Notes: generated by a model from the letters alone, not told the origin. Positions 29,136 to 39,461 are shown, counted from the stretch's first letter. The stretch is DNA of 64,000 bases from Buttiauxella brennerae ATCC 51605 (GCF_001654925.1 NZ_LXER01000017.1:124001-188000); one strand, 5' to 3'. Numbers and translations are program-made.

Positions 29136-30410
29136 TTACTTCCAGCAAACGAGGCAGTAATTTTTCTTACCCCGGCGCAGCAAGGTGTAGCGATTGAACA
29201 GAATATCGCTATCCACAAAAGTATATTCCGGGTCAGCCTGCTTCTCACCGTTGATGGTAATCGCATTCTGCGCAATGGTTTTGCGCGCCTGGCCACGTGA
29301 TGGTTGCAGTTCGGAGTCCACGAGTGCCTGTTGTAAATCAGCGCCGCGTTCCATCTCAACCATCGGTACGCCATCCTGAGCCAGTTGCTCAAGGTCGGCT
29401 TCAGTCAAATCGCTCAGGTTGCCGTTAAACAGGCTGGCGGTAATACGTTTAGCCGCTTCAAGACCTTCTTCGCCGTGAACCAGGCGAGTCACCTGCTCTG
29501 CCAGTACGTATTGTGCACGTGGTGCAGTGCCGCTATTTTTATCTTCTTCTTCCAGCGCGTCGATTTCTTCGAGGCTCATGAATGTGAAGAATTTCAGGAA
29601 GCGATACACATCAGAGTCAGCGGTGTTGATCCAGAACTGGTAGAACTTGTACGGGCTGGTTTTCTTCGGATCAAGCCACACTGCGCCACCTTCGGTTTTA
29701 CCGAATTTGGTGCCGTCAGATTTGGTGATAAGAGGAACAGTCAGACCGAACGCCTGCTGCTGGTGCAGACGGCGAGTTAAGTCGATACCGGAGGTGATGT
29801 TACCCCACTGATCAGAACCACCAATTTGCAGCACCACGCCATGCAGTTTGTTCAGACATGCGAAGTCATAACCCTGCAACAGGTTGTAAGAAAACTCGGT
29901 GAAAGAGATACCCACGTCGTCACGGTTCAGACGCTGCTTCACGGCTTCTTTGTTAATCATCTGGTTAACAGAGAAGTGCTTACCGATATCACGCAGGAAG
30001 GTCAGCACGCTCATGCCGCCAAACCAGTCGTAGTTATTGGCAGCCACGGCTGAGTTTTCACCGCATTTGAAATCGAGGAACGGTGCAACCTGGCGGCGGA
30101 TTTTTTCCACCCACTCTTGCACGGTATCTTCGGTGTTGAGTTTACGCTCAACCGCTTTAAAACTTGGATCGCCAATCAGACCTGTTGCACCACCTACCAG
30201 CGCGACAGGTTTGTGACCCGCTTCCTGGAAGCGTTTCAGGCACAGCAGTGGAACCAGATGGCCCAAATGCAAGCTGTCAGCGGTAGGATCAAAGCCGCAA
30301 TACAGAGCAATTGGCCCTTGCGCCAGTCGCTGTGCTAACGCTTCTTCATCCGTTACCTGGGCGACTAAGCCCCGCTCTTGCAATTGTTTTATCAAATTGA
30401 TGCCTGCCAT
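29136..30410 (-). CDS. tyrS: Tyrosyl-tRNA synthetase
   Basis: 424-residue class Ic synthetase charging tRNA-Tyr. The HIGH-equivalent is HLGH in [12 protein letters not shown] near residue 45, and the KMSKS-equivalent is KFGKT near 235, as in E. coli. A C-terminal S4-like RNA-binding domain ([15 protein letters not shown], then [14 protein letters not shown]) is complete. The start is the ATG at 30410, with GGAGAA upstream; the in-frame ATG at 30422 has no ribosome site. An ERIC element separates it from pdxH. Confidence 0.97.
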   Translation of the reverse strand: MAGINLIKQLQERGLVAQVTDEEALAQRLAQGPIALYCGFDPTADSLHLGHLVPLLCLKRFQEAGHKPVALVGGATGLIGDPSFKAVERKLNTEDTVQEWVEKIRRQVAPFLDFKCGENSAVAANNYDWFGGMSVLTFLRDIGKHFSVNQMINKEAVKQRLNRDDVGISFTEFSYNLLQGYDFACLNKLHGVVLQIGGSDQWGNITSGIDLTRRLHQQQAFGLTVPLITKSDGTKFGKTEGGAVWLDPKKTSPYKFYQFWINTADSDVYRFLKFFTFMSLEEIDALEEEDKNSGTAPRAQYVLAEQVTRLVHGEEGLEAAKRITASLFNGNLSDLTEADLEQLAQDGVPMVEMERGADLQQALVDSELQPSRGQARKTIAQNAITINGEKQADPEYTFVDSDILFNRYTLLRRGKKNYCLVCWK

Positions 30411-30498
30411 CAAATTCTCCATCTATATACGACTGCACCTTTACCGGTACACGGCTTTTCGCCTGGTGGCGAAAGAAGTTAATTTCTTAGGGGATACA

Positions 30499-30624
30499 TA
30501 CCCTAAATAATTCGAGTTGCGGGACGGCGACGACGCAATGAATCCCCGGGAGCTTACGTGAGTAAGTGACCGCGGTGAACGAGGAAAGCCAACACACATG
30601 CAACTTGAAATATGACGGGTATAG
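30499..30624. repeat. ERIC element A, full length
   Basis: About 126 bases between pdxH and tyrS. It contains the two conserved ERIC blocks, AATCCCCGGGAGCTTACGTG and AGTAAGTGACCGCGGTGAAC. The outer inverted termini are TACCC...GAGTTGC on the left and GCAACTTGAA...GACGGGTA on the right. It lies within a probable pdxH-tyrS transcript and so may affect mRNA folding. Confidence 0.93.
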
Positions 30625-30677
30625 AATAAAGCGCCAATAGCAGGAGTACCAGCGCTTAAAACAACAAATTCCGTCTG

Positions 30678-31334
30678 TTATGGGGCAAGACGGTCTATTT
30701 TCCAGGCATCACCTTCACGCTGGTATAAAAAACGGTCGTGCAGACGGTGTTCGCCACCCTGCCAAAATTCCATTTGATCAATTGTTACGCGATAACCGCC
30801 CCAGAAGCTCGGCAGTGGAATGTCGCCTTGCTGGAATTTCTGTTTCAGCTCTAAGAATTTACTTTCCAGAATGCCACGCGCAGAAATTCGGCTGGACTGT
30901 TTTGAAACCCAGGCACCAATCTGGCTGTCACGCGGGCGGCTATGGAAGTATTTCACCACTTCGATAGTCGATAAACGTTCTGCTGTACCTTGCACCATCA
31001 CCTGGCGGTCAAGCATGTGCCACGGGAAATGCAGGCTGATACGCGGATTATTTTCCAGATGATGGGCTTTGCGTGAACCGAGATTGGTATAAAACACCAG
31101 GCCGCGCTCATCGAAGTGTTTAAGCAGGACAATGCGCTGATATGGCTGGCCGTTTTCATCAACCGTCGCCACAACCATGGCGGTTGGGTCAGCAAGTTTT
31201 GCCTCACACGCCTGAGCAAGCCAGCGCTCAAACAATGGCAAAGGTTGTTCGGTAAGATCTGTGCGGCGCAAACCACCTTTGGTGTATTCGCGGCGCAGAT
31301 GTGCGATTTGTTGCAAAGAGTCGTTATCAGACAT
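30678..31334 (-). CDS. pdxH: Pyridoxine/pyridoxamine 5'-phosphate oxidase
   Basis: 218-residue FMN enzyme making pyridoxal 5'-phosphate from PNP or PMP. Length equals E. coli PdxH. Conserved elements include the FMN-contacting [18 protein letters not shown] block, the [12 protein letters not shown] signature, and the C-terminal [15 protein letters not shown] active-site segment ending in DRLAP. Coordinates place it upstream of tyrS in the same orientation. Short ERIC element B lies between it and mliC. Confidence 0.96.
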   Translation of the reverse strand: MSDNDSLQQIAHLRREYTKGGLRRTDLTEQPLPLFERWLAQACEAKLADPTAMVVATVDENGQPYQRIVLLKHFDERGLVFYTNLGSRKAHHLENNPRISLHFPWHMLDRQVMVQGTAERLSTIEVVKYFHSRPRDSQIGAWVSKQSSRISARGILESKFLELKQKFQQGDIPLPSFWGGYRVTIDQMEFWQGGEHRLHDRFLYQREGDAWKIDRLAP

Positions 31335-31393
31335 GGCGTTACATCAGGCTATCCACAGGTGGAGCTATTGTGCGCTCCACCCTCAAAAATCTC

Positions 31394-31450
31394 TACTCAA
31401 AATAATTCAAGTTGCAGCCAACGCTCCTGCGATTTGAAGTATGAAGAGTA
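31394..31450. repeat. Short ERIC-type element B
   Basis: 57 bases filling the junction of mliC and pdxH. Left arm TACTCAAAATAATTCAAGTT and right arm AACTTCAAATCGCAG-like (read as its complement) resemble ERIC ends, with the central ERIC block missing. It ends directly at the mliC stop codon. Confidence 0.7.
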
Positions 31451-31780
31451 TCAACGCTTAGGATTTTGTAGCTGGCAGTTATCCAGCACGACGGTGTCTT
31501 TACGATACACCGTGGCGGTATCGCCTTTCGACCAGAACACGTAAACACCATCGGTATAGCGCGTGCCTGATGCGGACAAACCTTGAGTCAGTGACAAATA
31601 CTCGTTGTCATACACAAAGTTCACCATCTGCTTTTGGTTATTCAATTTAACAGTGAGTGGTTTTTCATCACACTGATATTGCAGAGTGTCTGTCTGCATC
31701 TTCTCAACAAAGGTGTTGTAGTAGCTACATCCTGAAAGCATAAGGGGAATGGCGGCAATAAGTAGTTTTTTCATCTGCAT
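31451..31780 (-). CDS. mliC: Membrane-bound lysozyme inhibitor MliC
   Basis: 109-residue outer-membrane lipoprotein that inhibits C-type lysozyme. The signal peptide ends in the lipobox LSGC, with lipidated C18. The mature domain has CDEKP and a late cysteine (LDNCQL) forming the expected disulfide, and the inhibitory loop [10 protein letters not shown] with serine and lysine positions typical of MliC. Length equals E. coli MliC (YdhA). Likely start is the first ATG at 31780; the third codon is also ATG. Confidence 0.94.
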   Translation of the reverse strand: MQMKKLLIAAIPLMLSGCSYYNTFVEKMQTDTLQYQCDEKPLTVKLNNQKQMVNFVYDNEYLSLTQGLSASGTRYTDGVYVFWSKGDTATVYRKDTVVLDNCQLQNPKR

Positions 31781-31880
31781 GTCCTGAAGTTCTTTTTTTT
31801 ATAGCGGGAGATAATAGCCTCCCCCATTGCCTTCAGTTTAGAGATTTAGTGCGGTACTGAATTTCAGTTAACTCTGATTT

Positions 31881-31949
31881 ATGCCCGTTATCGTTCAAGT
31901 TGCCTCGTTGCAGGCTACGCTCAACGAAGCAACTCGAATAATTTAGAGT
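31881..31949. repeat. Short ERIC-type element C, reaching into anmK
   Basis: About 69 bases between mliC and anmK: left end ATGCCCGTTATCGTTCAAGT, right end GAAGCAACTCGAATAATTTA. The ends pair imperfectly and match ERIC termini, without the ERIC centre. The anmK stop codon TAA (31945-31943) lies inside the right end, so the element supplies the end of the gene. Confidence 0.7.
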
Positions 31950-33064
31950 CTATGCAGCGGATTGGCAGGGAAAATAGCGCCAATCACGCTGGCGGCAGAA
32001 GCACCGGTTACCGACGGCAAGTTACCGGGTAAACCCGACATAGTACGGTAAGCCAGCCAGGCGAAGGCCAGCGCTTCCATATCATCGCCGCTAATTCCTG
32101 CTTCATCGGTTGTCGTCACTTCGATACCTGGCAACAGCGCGCCTAAACGCGCCATCAGTAACGGGTTACGCCCACCGCCACCGCACACCATCAGGCGCTC
32201 ACAGCCACCACTGAGCAATACTTGCTCAGAAATAGTGACCGCAGTCAGCTCCGTCAGGGTAGCCTGAACATCTTCACCAGCAAGTCCTGGGAATGCCGCC
32301 AGTTGCCGCTCAAGCCAGCCATAGTTGAAATACTCACGCCCGGTGCTTTTTGGCGCAGGTAACGCAAAATAGGGATCACTCAACATTTGCTGCAACAGAG
32401 GAATAATGACCTTGCCGCTACTCCCCCATTCGGCGTCTTTATCATAGGCTTTGCCGCGCTGGCGCCAGATCCACGCATCAATCAGCATATTTCCCGGCCC
32501 GGTATCAAACCCGCGCACCGGTTGTTCCGGAATGAGCAACGAAAGGTTAGCGATACCGCCGATATTCAGCACCATGCGGTGCTCCGTAGGGTGTGCCAGT
32601 AAAGCATGATGGAATGCCGGCACCAGTGGCGCACCTTGCCCGCCAAGCGCCATATCACGGCGGCGAAAATCGCCAACGACTGTCACACCGGTCCGCGCAA
32701 CGATTTGATTGTTATCGCCAATTTGCATGGTATGCGCCGTCTCACCTTGTGGCTCATGCCAGACAGTTTGCCCATGGCAACCAATCGCGGTGATATCGGT
32801 ATAGGTCAGTCCCTGGTTGGTCATCAGAGTCTGAACTGCATCAGCAAATAACTTGCCCAAACGATTATCCAGTTGGCCCAACTGAGAAAGCGTTAATTGC
32901 TGACCCTGACAGATAGCCAGGATATCTTTCTTGATGTCTAAAGGAATGGGATGGCTGTAACTGGCCTGCTGTGCAACAAGATGTTCATCAATCGCTGCCA
33001 GAACGACATCAATCCCGTCCAGACTGGTACCTGACATCACGCCGATATAACGCCCTGATTTCAT
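31943..33064 (-). CDS. anmK: Anhydro-N-acetylmuramic acid kinase
   Basis: 373-residue kinase that hydrolyses the anhydro bond of 1,6-anhydroMurNAc and phosphorylates it to MurNAc-6-phosphate in murein recycling. The N-terminus [25 protein letters not shown], and [17 protein letters not shown] are the ASKHA-fold phosphate and adenosine motifs. E. coli AnmK has 369 residues and ends near GAIFPANP; here the frame continues LHRL before a stop supplied by repeat C. The reaction product feeds MurQ, encoded elsewhere. Confidence 0.95.
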   Translation of the reverse strand: MKSGRYIGVMSGTSLDGIDVVLAAIDEHLVAQQASYSHPIPLDIKKDILAICQGQQLTLSQLGQLDNRLGKLFADAVQTLMTNQGLTYTDITAIGCHGQTVWHEPQGETAHTMQIGDNNQIVARTGVTVVGDFRRRDMALGGQGAPLVPAFHHALLAHPTEHRMVLNIGGIANLSLLIPEQPVRGFDTGPGNMLIDAWIWRQRGKAYDKDAEWGSSGKVIIPLLQQMLSDPYFALPAPKSTGREYFNYGWLERQLAAFPGLAGEDVQATLTELTAVTISEQVLLSGGCERLMVCGGGGRNPLLMARLGALLPGIEVTTTDEAGISGDDMEALAFAWLAYRTMSGLPGNLPSVTGASAASVIGAIFPANPLHRL

Positions 33065-33289
33065 CTGTTACTCCTTTAAACGCGCCAAATTTTGGGGGTT
33101 AGTCCACCATAAAATAACACTCAATACGATGGTTAATTAATAATTTTTAACAACAAAATTCCTTATAGCGATATTAGAGACGCTGTAGCGTTAAATATAC
33201 GAATGGTTTAATTACCGTTATAAGTGCCTTTTTTAGTATCAATGCCATAATGCGTCTGAACTAATCTTAAATTCAGAACCTAAATACCA

Positions 33290-33295
33290 TATAAT
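33290..33295 (+). promoter_or_regulatory. slyB promoter -10 box
   Basis: A perfect TATAAT ends 55 bases before the slyB ATG. The matching -35 position is poor, which fits an activator-dependent promoter. E. coli slyB is a PhoP target. TGGTTTA at 33204-33210 resembles one PhoP half-site but is too far upstream to be convincing. Confidence 0.5.
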
Positions 33296-33350
33296 TTAGT
33301 CATGAAGGATGCTCAGGTTGAGCGTTTCACATATTCAGGAGAGTCACAAA

Positions 33351-33818
33351 ATGATGTCACGCGTACTGGTAGTCTCGTTAGTTGGGTTAACTCTGGCTGG
33401 TTGTGCTAACACCAGTACACTTTCAGGCGATGTGTATAGTGCTTCTGATGCCAAACAAGTACAAAGCGTCACCTACGGTACATTAGTCTCCACTCGCCCG
33501 GTCCAGATTCAGGCAGGTAATGACTCAAATGTAATGGGTGCGATTGGTGGTGCAGTACTGGGTGGTTTCCTGGGTAATACTGTCGGCGGTGGTACTGGCC
33601 GTTCACTGGCAACGGCTGCGGGCGCAGTAGCGGGTGGTGTTGCCGGTCAGAGCGTTCAGGGTGCGATGAACAAAACTCAGGGTGTGGAACTGGAAATCCG
33701 TAAGGACGATGGCAACACAATTCTGGTCGTTCAGAAACAAGGTGAGACTAAGTTCTCTGCGGGCCAACGTGTGCGAATCGCAAGCAACGGCAGCCAGACT
33801 ACCGTATCGCCAAATTAA
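33351..33818 (+). CDS. slyB: Outer-membrane lipoprotein SlyB
   Basis: 155-residue lipoprotein of the Pcp/SlyB family, part of the PhoP/Mg2+ and envelope stress response; recent work places it in membrane nanodomains that stabilise outer-membrane proteins. The signal peptide ends LAGC, with lipidation at C18. A glycine-zipper region, with repeats of the form GAIGGAVLGGFLGNTVGGG and GAVAGGVAG, occupies residues 63-100. The start at 33351 (ATGATG) gives exactly the E. coli length. It is convergent with slyA. Confidence 0.95.
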   Translation: MMSRVLVVSLVGLTLAGCANTSTLSGDVYSASDAKQVQSVTYGTLVSTRPVQIQAGNDSNVMGAIGGAVLGGFLGNTVGGGTGRSLATAAGAVAGGVAGQSVQGAMNKTQGVELEIRKDDGNTILVVQKQGETKFSAGQRVRIASNGSQTTVSPN

Positions 33819-33885
33819 TCAGCTGTAGTAGCTTGTTAACAGGCCACTGCACTTAAATCTGTTTTGCCCTTCCCCATAAAACAGA

Positions 33886-33909
33886 AAGCCTCGCCGAAAG
33901 GTGAGGCTT
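33886..33909. terminator. Terminator between slyB and slyA
   Basis: Arms AAGCCTCGCC and GGTGAGGCTT around GAAA, with one G-T type pair. It lies ten bases beyond the slyA stop and 67 after slyB and suits both convergent genes. Confidence 0.7.
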
Positions 33910-33918
33910 ACACTGAAA

Positions 33919-34353
33919 TCAATCTTTCGATTGCAAATCAATAATATTATGTTCCAGGCGGCTTATCAGGTCGATCAACAGCGTTTGTTCTTCGTTGCTG
34001 ATGCCAGATAAAATCTCTGTGCGCGTTTTCTTGATAACCGTTTCCATCTCATCGATGATGGGTTCAGCGCGCTCAGTGAGTTTAATGCGTTTCGCACGGC
34101 GATCGTTTGCACAAGTTTGACGAGAAATAAGCCCTTTCTCTTCAAGTTGATCAAGCGTTCTGACTAACGATGGCTGCTCAATGCCAATCGCTTTGGCCAA
34201 CTGAATCTGTGACTGCTCGGGTGGTAGCTGGTGAATATTATGCAGCGTTACCCAGTGAGTCTGTGTCAACTCCAGAGGTTTTAGGCGATGGTCAATCAGA
34301 GCACGCCAAATGCGCACTAACCTTGCCAGATCTGATCCTAATGGCGATTCCAA
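33919..34353 (-). CDS. slyA: MarR-family regulator SlyA, TTG start
   Basis: 144-residue winged-helix dimer that counteracts H-NS and controls virulence, envelope and stress genes. The recognition region [20 protein letters not shown] and the wing [10 protein letters not shown] are intact. I start at the TTG at 34353: AAGGAG stands six bases before it, but directly abuts the ATG at 34359, too close for initiation, and known SlyA proteins begin MESPLGSD. A SlyA-type operator overlaps the putative transcription start. It is divergent from the ydhIJK operon, as in E. coli. Confidence 0.95.
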   Translation of the reverse strand: MESPLGSDLARLVRIWRALIDHRLKPLELTQTHWVTLHNIHQLPPEQSQIQLAKAIGIEQPSLVRTLDQLEEKGLISRQTCANDRRAKRIKLTERAEPIIDEMETVIKKTRTEILSGISNEEQTLLIDLISRLEHNIIDLQSKD

Positions 34354-34369
34354 TTTCATCTCCTTATAA

Positions 34370-34390
34370 TTAGCTTGCTAACTTATTATA
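34370..34390 (-). promoter_or_regulatory. slyA promoter and autoregulatory operator
   Basis: On the minus strand TATAAT occupies 34390-34385, and TTAGCAAGCTAA, the SlyA consensus palindrome, follows at 34381-34370. The expected transcription start near 34378 falls within the operator, consistent with autorepression. The operator ends 16 bases before the TTG start. Confidence 0.75.
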
Positions 34391-34442
34391 CTGATTTTAA
34401 ACTATTGTGCAGGCTTTAATTGAAAAAACAAAATCCTTATTT

Positions 34443-34470
34443 TTGCTGATGTTATGCAAACAGCTATACT
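34443..34470 (+). promoter_or_regulatory. Promoter of ydhIJK
   Basis: TTGCTG (34443-34448) and TATACT (34465-34470) are separated by 16 bases, giving a reasonable sigma-70 promoter about 60 bases upstream of ydhI. No SlyA-type palindrome is visible close to it. Confidence 0.6.
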
Positions 34471-34534
34471 TTTAGTTTACATCTAAGTCAGGGGAAACGG
34501 CAGTCATCCCCGGTATTTTAAAGGATTATCTGAC

Positions 34535-34771
34535 GTGAGCTTTCATTTTATAACATCAGGCCTACCTCTTCAGGACCTGGTGTTTGGTGCTTCTATCTAC
34601 TTCCCTCCTCTTTTTAAAGCGGTTATCGTCGGCTTTTTTATCTGGCTCATACTGCATCATCTGCTGCGTGACTGGATGTATTCCGGCGAAATCTGGCATC
34701 CAACATTAATGGATTTGTCATTATTCTCGCTGTCAGTGAGTGCAGCGCTTGTGATTCTGGTGGTGTGGTAA
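34535..34771 (+). CDS. ydhI: DUF1656 membrane protein YdhI
   Basis: 78-residue protein with two transmembrane helices and the family sequence [17 protein letters not shown], matching E. coli YdhI in length and AaeX in type. It starts at GTG 34535, with AAGGATTATC as ribosome site. The family always accompanies HlyD- and FUSC-type efflux genes, as here, but its own role is unclear; it may help assemble the inner-membrane pump. It is first in the ydhIJK operon, three bases before ydhJ. Confidence 0.92.
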   Translation: MSFHFITSGLPLQDLVFGASIYFPPLFKAVIVGFFIWLILHHLLRDWMYSGEIWHPTLMDLSLFSLSVSAALVILVVW

Positions 34772-34774
34772 AGC

Positions 34775-35632
34775 ATGAATATGAAAACAATTAAGTACTT
34801 TTCCACGCTGGTGATTTTCGCGGCAGCCGTAATTGTTGGCTGGCTGTTATGGAATTATTACATGCAATCACCCTGGACGCGAGACGGGAAAGTTCGTGCT
34901 GAGCAAGTCAGCATCACACCGCAGGTGTCCGGAACGATAACTCAACTGAATATTGAGGATAACCAGTTCGTTAAGGCCGGAACGGTTCTGTTCACTATTG
35001 ATGCTACGCCTTATCACATCGCGCAGCTTAATGCCGAGGCGCAACTCGCTCAGTCTCAGTCCGAACTGTCAAAAGCCAGCAATGAGGCAAATCGCCGCAA
35101 GAATTTGCCACGCAACTACATTTCTGCCGAAGACATGGACACGGCAAATATTAATGTCAAAGCCGCGCAAGCTGCGGTAAAAGCTGCTGAAGCCACCGTT
35201 GAACAGGCGAAATGGCAGATTTCACAAACGACTGTTGCCGCGCCTGTTGATGGCTGGGTGACCAATCTGTCTACGCGTACGGGGAATTACGCGACTTCCG
35301 GCCAGCCTGTATTTGCCCTGGTCGACAGCAACTCCTTTTATGTCGTCGGGTATTTTGAAGAGACGAAGCTGCGCCATATCCAACCGGGTGATCTCGCTGA
35401 AATTGTTCTTTATAGCGGGCATGTGCCGTTATCAGGCAAAGTGCAAAGCATTGGCCGCGCCATTTACGACCAAAGCGTTGAAAGTGACAGCAATTTAGTC
35501 CCGGATATCAAACCCAATGTGCCCTGGGTGCGCCTTGCCCAACGCGTGCCGGTGCGGATTCGGCTAAACCAAATTCCGCAAGGTGTGACGCTGGTGTCTG
35601 GTACCACCTGCACTGTTTCAATTAAACACTGA
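34775..35632 (+). CDS. ydhJ: HlyD-family periplasmic adaptor YdhJ
   Basis: 285-residue membrane-fusion protein with an N-terminal anchor (about residues 9-27), a lipoyl/barrel-sandwich half ([20 protein letters not shown]), a helical hairpin (about 80-135), then [18 protein letters not shown] and a beta-barrel domain. It resembles AaeA and EmrA-type adaptors linking an inner-membrane pump to an outer-membrane channel. Starts at 34775 or 34781 are equally possible (ATGAATATG). It is flanked by ydhI and ydhK, with eight bases to ydhK, so one efflux operon. Confidence 0.92.
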   Translation: MNMKTIKYFSTLVIFAAAVIVGWLLWNYYMQSPWTRDGKVRAEQVSITPQVSGTITQLNIEDNQFVKAGTVLFTIDATPYHIAQLNAEAQLAQSQSELSKASNEANRRKNLPRNYISAEDMDTANINVKAAQAAVKAAEATVEQAKWQISQTTVAAPVDGWVTNLSTRTGNYATSGQPVFALVDSNSFYVVGYFEETKLRHIQPGDLAEIVLYSGHVPLSGKVQSIGRAIYDQSVESDSNLVPDIKPNVPWVRLAQRVPVRIRLNQIPQGVTLVSGTTCTVSIKH

Positions 35633-35640
35633 ATCCAGCG

Positions 35641-37662
35641 ATGAAACTTTCGTCATTGGCATGGAAAAACACACCCTGGGGCAAAACCAACGCCGGGCAA
35701 TGGCGCTATGCCCTGCGCAACGCTATTGCGATGTGCCTCGCATTAACCATCGCCTATTATCTGAACTTAGATGAGCCCTACTGGGCGATGACATCGGCGG
35801 CGGTGGTCAGCTTCCCAACCGTTGGCGGCGTGGTCAGTAAAAGCCTCGGGCGTGTGATCGGAAGCCTTATAGGTGCAATGGCGTCGCTTATTATTGCGGG
35901 CAATACACTTAACGACCCCTGGCTATTTACCATTGCCATGGCCTCCTGGCTTGCGCTTTGCACCTGGAGTTCCAGCCATTTCCAGAATAACGTCGCGTAT
36001 GCTTTTATGCTTGCGGGCTACACCGCCGCAATCATTGCCTTCCCAATGGTTAATACCGTTGAAACCACACAGTTATGGGATATCACCCAGGCACGGGTAT
36101 GTGAGGTGATCGTCGGGATTTTGTGTGGCGGTTTTATGATGATGGTGCTGCCCAGCACATCTGACGGCACCACTTTGCTGACCGCACTGCGCAACATGCA
36201 CGCACGGTTATTAGAACATGCCGCCATGCTGTGGAAACCCGAAACCACTGACGCGATTCGTACCGCGCATGAAGGTGTTATCGGCCAGATCCTGACCATG
36301 AATCTGTTAAGAATCCAGGCTTTCTGGAGTCATTATCATTTTCGCCGCCAGAACAACCTGCTCAATTATCTGATTCATCAACAGCTACGCATGACCAGTG
36401 TCATCTCCGGTTTGCGCCGAATGCTAATGAACTGGCCAAATCCTCCTGAAAATTTATGGACTGTTCTGGAAGCTGTCATTAACGAACTGGCGCGTGAAGG
36501 CACCCACAAATACACCGTCGCCCGCCTGTTACAACAAATTGCTCCGGGCCCAGATGACGATTACCGCCATCGCGCATTCTGGCTTCGCTTGCGCTACTTT
36601 TGCTGGCTGTATCTCAACAGCAGCCGCTGGTTACGCGAGTTAGAAAATGCCACGCCAGTGTCAGAACTTACACCGCCCAAAACACCACCGCTTGCGCGCC
36701 ATACGGATAATACCGAAGCGCTCTGGAGCGCACTGCGCACCTTCTGCGTGATAACCGTGACAGGTGCATGGTGTATCAGCACCCAGTGGGATGCCGGAAG
36801 TGGCGCTTTATCGCTGGCGGCCATTAGTTGTGTACTCTATTCGTCAGTTGCTTCACCGCTCAATTCGCTCACGCTATTGATGCGCACTTTGCTGTGGCTG
36901 TCGCTGTTTAGCTTCCTGGTTAAATTTGGCCTGATGGTTCAAATTACCGATCTGTGGCAATTTCTGATTTTCTTGCTGCCACTGTTGGCGACGATGCAAC
37001 TGCTGAAATTGCAACAACCCAAACTTGCCGGGCTTTGGGGGCAACTGATTGTTTTCATGGGCTCGTTCATCGCCGTCACCAACCCACCCGTTTATGACCT
37101 TGCTGACTTCCTCAATGACAACCTGGCAAAAGTCCTTGGTGTCGGGCTTTCCTGGGTGGCATTTTCTGTGCTGCGTCCGGGGTCCGACAAGCGCAAAAGT
37201 CGTCGCCATATTCGTGCCTTACGGCGTGGTTTCGTCGATCAGTTAAGCCGTAAACCGCAGCATTCTGAAAACCAGTTCGAATCTCTGGTTTATCACCACA
37301 TCAGTCAATTGAGTAACAGCAAAGATGACGTTGCGCGCCGCTGGCTACTGCGCTGGGGCGTGGTGTTGCTCAACTGCTCGCATGTGGTGTGGCAATTACG
37401 CGGCTGGGAAACACGTTCAGACCCGCTTTCGCAAGTGCGTGATGTCTGTATTCATACTCTGAGGGATGTGATGAGTGAACGTGGTGTTCAGCAACGTTCT
37501 TTAGCGACGACATTAGAGGAATTGCAACGGATGTCAGAAACGCTCGCGCATCATCACAACCCGGCAGCTCGTGAGCTGGCAGGAATTATCTGGCGGCTTT
37601 ATTGTTCGCTTTCACAACTGGAACAAGCGCCACCTGCCGGAACGTTGGCAGGCAGCCACTGA
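35641..37662 (+). CDS. ydhK: FUSC-family efflux transporter YdhK
   Basis: 673-residue inner-membrane protein of the aromatic acid exporter/fusaric acid resistance family (E. coli YdhK has 670). Two repeats are visible, each with a hydrophobic block of about six helices (residues 25-170 and 360-515) followed by a cytoplasmic region. The first begins [19 protein letters not shown], with the conserved [19 protein letters not shown]. The exported substrate is unknown. SlyA control is inferred in relatives from the divergent gene arrangement. Confidence 0.92.
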   Translation: MKLSSLAWKNTPWGKTNAGQWRYALRNAIAMCLALTIAYYLNLDEPYWAMTSAAVVSFPTVGGVVSKSLGRVIGSLIGAMASLIIAGNTLNDPWLFTIAMASWLALCTWSSSHFQNNVAYAFMLAGYTAAIIAFPMVNTVETTQLWDITQARVCEVIVGILCGGFMMMVLPSTSDGTTLLTALRNMHARLLEHAAMLWKPETTDAIRTAHEGVIGQILTMNLLRIQAFWSHYHFRRQNNLLNYLIHQQLRMTSVISGLRRMLMNWPNPPENLWTVLEAVINELAREGTHKYTVARLLQQIAPGPDDDYRHRAFWLRLRYFCWLYLNSSRWLRELENATPVSELTPPKTPPLARHTDNTEALWSALRTFCVITVTGAWCISTQWDAGSGALSLAAISCVLYSSVASPLNSLTLLMRTLLWLSLFSFLVKFGLMVQITDLWQFLIFLLPLLATMQLLKLQQPKLAGLWGQLIVFMGSFIAVTNPPVYDLADFLNDNLAKVLGVGLSWVAFSVLRPGSDKRKSRRHIRALRRGFVDQLSRKPQHSENQFESLVYHHISQLSNSKDDVARRWLLRWGVVLLNCSHVVWQLRGWETRSDPLSQVRDVCIHTLRDVMSERGVQQRSLATTLEELQRMSETLAHHHNPAARELAGIIWRLYCSLSQLEQAPPAGTLAGSH

Positions 37663-37664
37663 GT

Positions 37665-38186
37665 TTATTGGATCACACCGCAAGCGTACCGTGCTCCGCC
37701 ACCACCAAGTGGTTTCGGTTGATCGGACATATTATCGCCATCAACATGCACCATCAGTGCTTTGCCTTTTACTTCAGCAAGTGTTTTCAGGCGCGGTGCG
37801 GTAACGGGTTCGGTGGCACTGCCGTCGTTATCGACCACCAGCACGGGTAAATCACCCAAATGGCCGACGCCCATCGGCCCCATGTGTTTGCCTGTTTTAT
37901 CAGGATCAAGGTGCCCGCCAGCCGCTTCAGCAGCTGAAGGTTTCCCCTCTTTTAATCCAGGTTCACAACTGCCTTTGGCATGAACATGAAAACCATGTTC
38001 GCCAGGCGGAAGTGTGCGCAGATCGGGTGCAAAGACCAGACCTTTATCGGTTTCGGTGATTTTGACGGTACCCAGAGAGTGGCCGACGCCCTTTGGCGTG
38101 ACGAGATTCATTTGGACTTCGGTGCTGGCAGCCTGAACAGCAGCGCAGCTAAATAGCGTAAGAAAAGCCAGACTGATTCGCTTCAT
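37665..38186 (-). CDS. sodC: Periplasmic Cu/Zn superoxide dismutase
   Basis: 173-residue secreted dismutase with a 19-residue signal peptide ending VQAAS. Copper and zinc ligands are in HGFHVHAKGSC, GGHLDPDKTGKHMGPMGVGHLGDLP and MVHVDGDNM, and the disulfide cysteines are present, the second in GGGARYACGVIQ. The start ATG at 38186 follows GGGAGGTAAT; 12 further in-frame codons upstream are unlikely. Length matches E. coli SodC. It ends three bases from the convergent ydhK. Confidence 0.96.
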   Translation of the reverse strand: MKRISLAFLTLFSCAAVQAASTEVQMNLVTPKGVGHSLGTVKITETDKGLVFAPDLRTLPPGEHGFHVHAKGSCEPGLKEGKPSAAEAAGGHLDPDKTGKHMGPMGVGHLGDLPVLVVDNDGSATEPVTAPRLKTLAEVKGKALMVHVDGDNMSDQPKPLGGGGARYACGVIQ

Positions 38187-38267
38187 ATTACCTCCCGGAT
38201 TCACTTTTAACCTGTTAAGCATAGGCCAGCCAGGTCAAATCCTCCGGGAGATAACTGTTTTTGTGGC

Positions 38268-39164
38268 TTACGGCACGTCGTAACCCAATGCAGCTTTACG
38301 AATACGGAACCACTGTTGGCGGCTCATATCGAGGCTCAGAGAGTGAATTGCGGAACGCACACGTTCGATTTTACCGGAGCCAATAATTGGCAAAGGTTTA
38401 GACGGCAAACGCATCACCCACGCATACACAACCTGCTCGATAGTCTCTGCACCGATTTCATTCGCCACAGCTTGCAGCTCATCGCGCAGTGGCTGGAACG
38501 CTTCGTCATTAAACAAGCTGCCGCCACCCAAGCATGACCACGCCATTGGATGAATGCGCAACTGCTGGCATTGATCCAGCGTACCATCAAGAATGGTTGG
38601 CTGATGAACCGGAGAGATTTCGACCTGGTTGGTCGCCAGCGTGAACGGCAGGCGAGATTGCAGCAAGGCAAACTGGGCAGGGGTGAAGTTCGACACACCA
38701 AAGTGGCGCACTTTGCCGCTCTGATGCAGCGAGGTGAACGCTTCTGCAACTTCGTCAGCATCCATCAAAGGATCAGGGCGGTGAATCAGCAGCAGATCGA
38801 GATAATCAGTTGCCAGGTTCTGGAGCGATTTTTCTGTCTGGCTGATGATGTGTGATTTATCGGTAATGTAATGACCTAGTGCGTGCTCCGGATTTGCAGT
38901 GGTGGCAATACCACACTTGGTCACAATTTCCATTTTCTGACGCAGGTGTGGCGCCAGGCGCATCGCTTCGCCAAATGCTGCTTCGCACTGATAACCACCA
39001 TAAATATCGGCGTGATCGGCGGTGGTAATCCCCAGGTCGACATGCTCTTCAATAAAGCTGGCCAGTTGACGAGCGGGCATGTTCCACTCCATCAAACGCC
39101 AATATCCCATGACCAGGCGTGAAAACTCAGGTCCCTGCGGGGAAATCGTAATGCGCTGTACCAT
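38268..39164 (-). CDS. ydhF: Aldo/keto reductase YdhF
   Basis: 298-residue NADPH-dependent oxidoreductase with the (beta/alpha)8 fold. The catalytic tetrad is seen as D in TADHADIYGGY with the tyrosine, K in MEIVTKCG, and H in LLLIHRPDPL; the cofactor segment LPIIGSGKIERVRSA lies near the C-terminus. It matches E. coli YdhF in length. The physiological carbonyl substrate is unknown. It lies between sodC and ydhL in the conserved order. Confidence 0.93.
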   Translation of the reverse strand: MVQRITISPQGPEFSRLVMGYWRLMEWNMPARQLASFIEEHVDLGITTADHADIYGGYQCEAAFGEAMRLAPHLRQKMEIVTKCGIATTANPEHALGHYITDKSHIISQTEKSLQNLATDYLDLLLIHRPDPLMDADEVAEAFTSLHQSGKVRHFGVSNFTPAQFALLQSRLPFTLATNQVEISPVHQPTILDGTLDQCQQLRIHPMAWSCLGGGSLFNDEAFQPLRDELQAVANEIGAETIEQVVYAWVMRLPSKPLPIIGSGKIERVRSAIHSLSLDMSRQQWFRIRKAALGYDVP

Positions 39165-39221
39165 AAAGCCTGTCCTCAGTATTAAACGAATTCTGGGACT
39201 GAGTATAATGGCATCAGGGAA

Positions 39222-39461
39222 TTAAAAAAGTGAAGGTTGTTGCGGTTCTTCAGGGGAATCAGGCTTGTTTGCGCGTAATTTGCGCATCAATCTCTGGCGA
39301 CATAACCTTAGCACGTCTTGTTTTTGCCCATCGGTCAGTTGCTGCCACTGAAAACGCTCATCGCGACTGCGCATACAACCACGGCAAAAACCGCGTTCAT
39401 CTGACTGGCAGATCCCACGGCACGGGCTTTGTATCGGGAAAAACTCTAACTGTTCAGACAC
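39222..39461 (-). CDS. ydhL: DUF1289 cysteine-rich protein YdhL
   Basis: 79-residue protein with the DUF1289 pattern SPCRGICQSDERGFCRGC, four cysteines suited to zinc or iron-sulfur binding, followed by an arginine-rich stretch. It closely matches E. coli YdhL in length and C-terminus (PQQPSLF). Function is unknown. In E. coli the next gene is nemR; here a truncated eptA-like gene has been inserted between them. Confidence 0.92.
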   Translation of the reverse strand: MSEQLEFFPIQSPCRGICQSDERGFCRGCMRSRDERFQWQQLTDGQKQDVLRLCRQRLMRKLRANKPDSPEEPQQPSLF

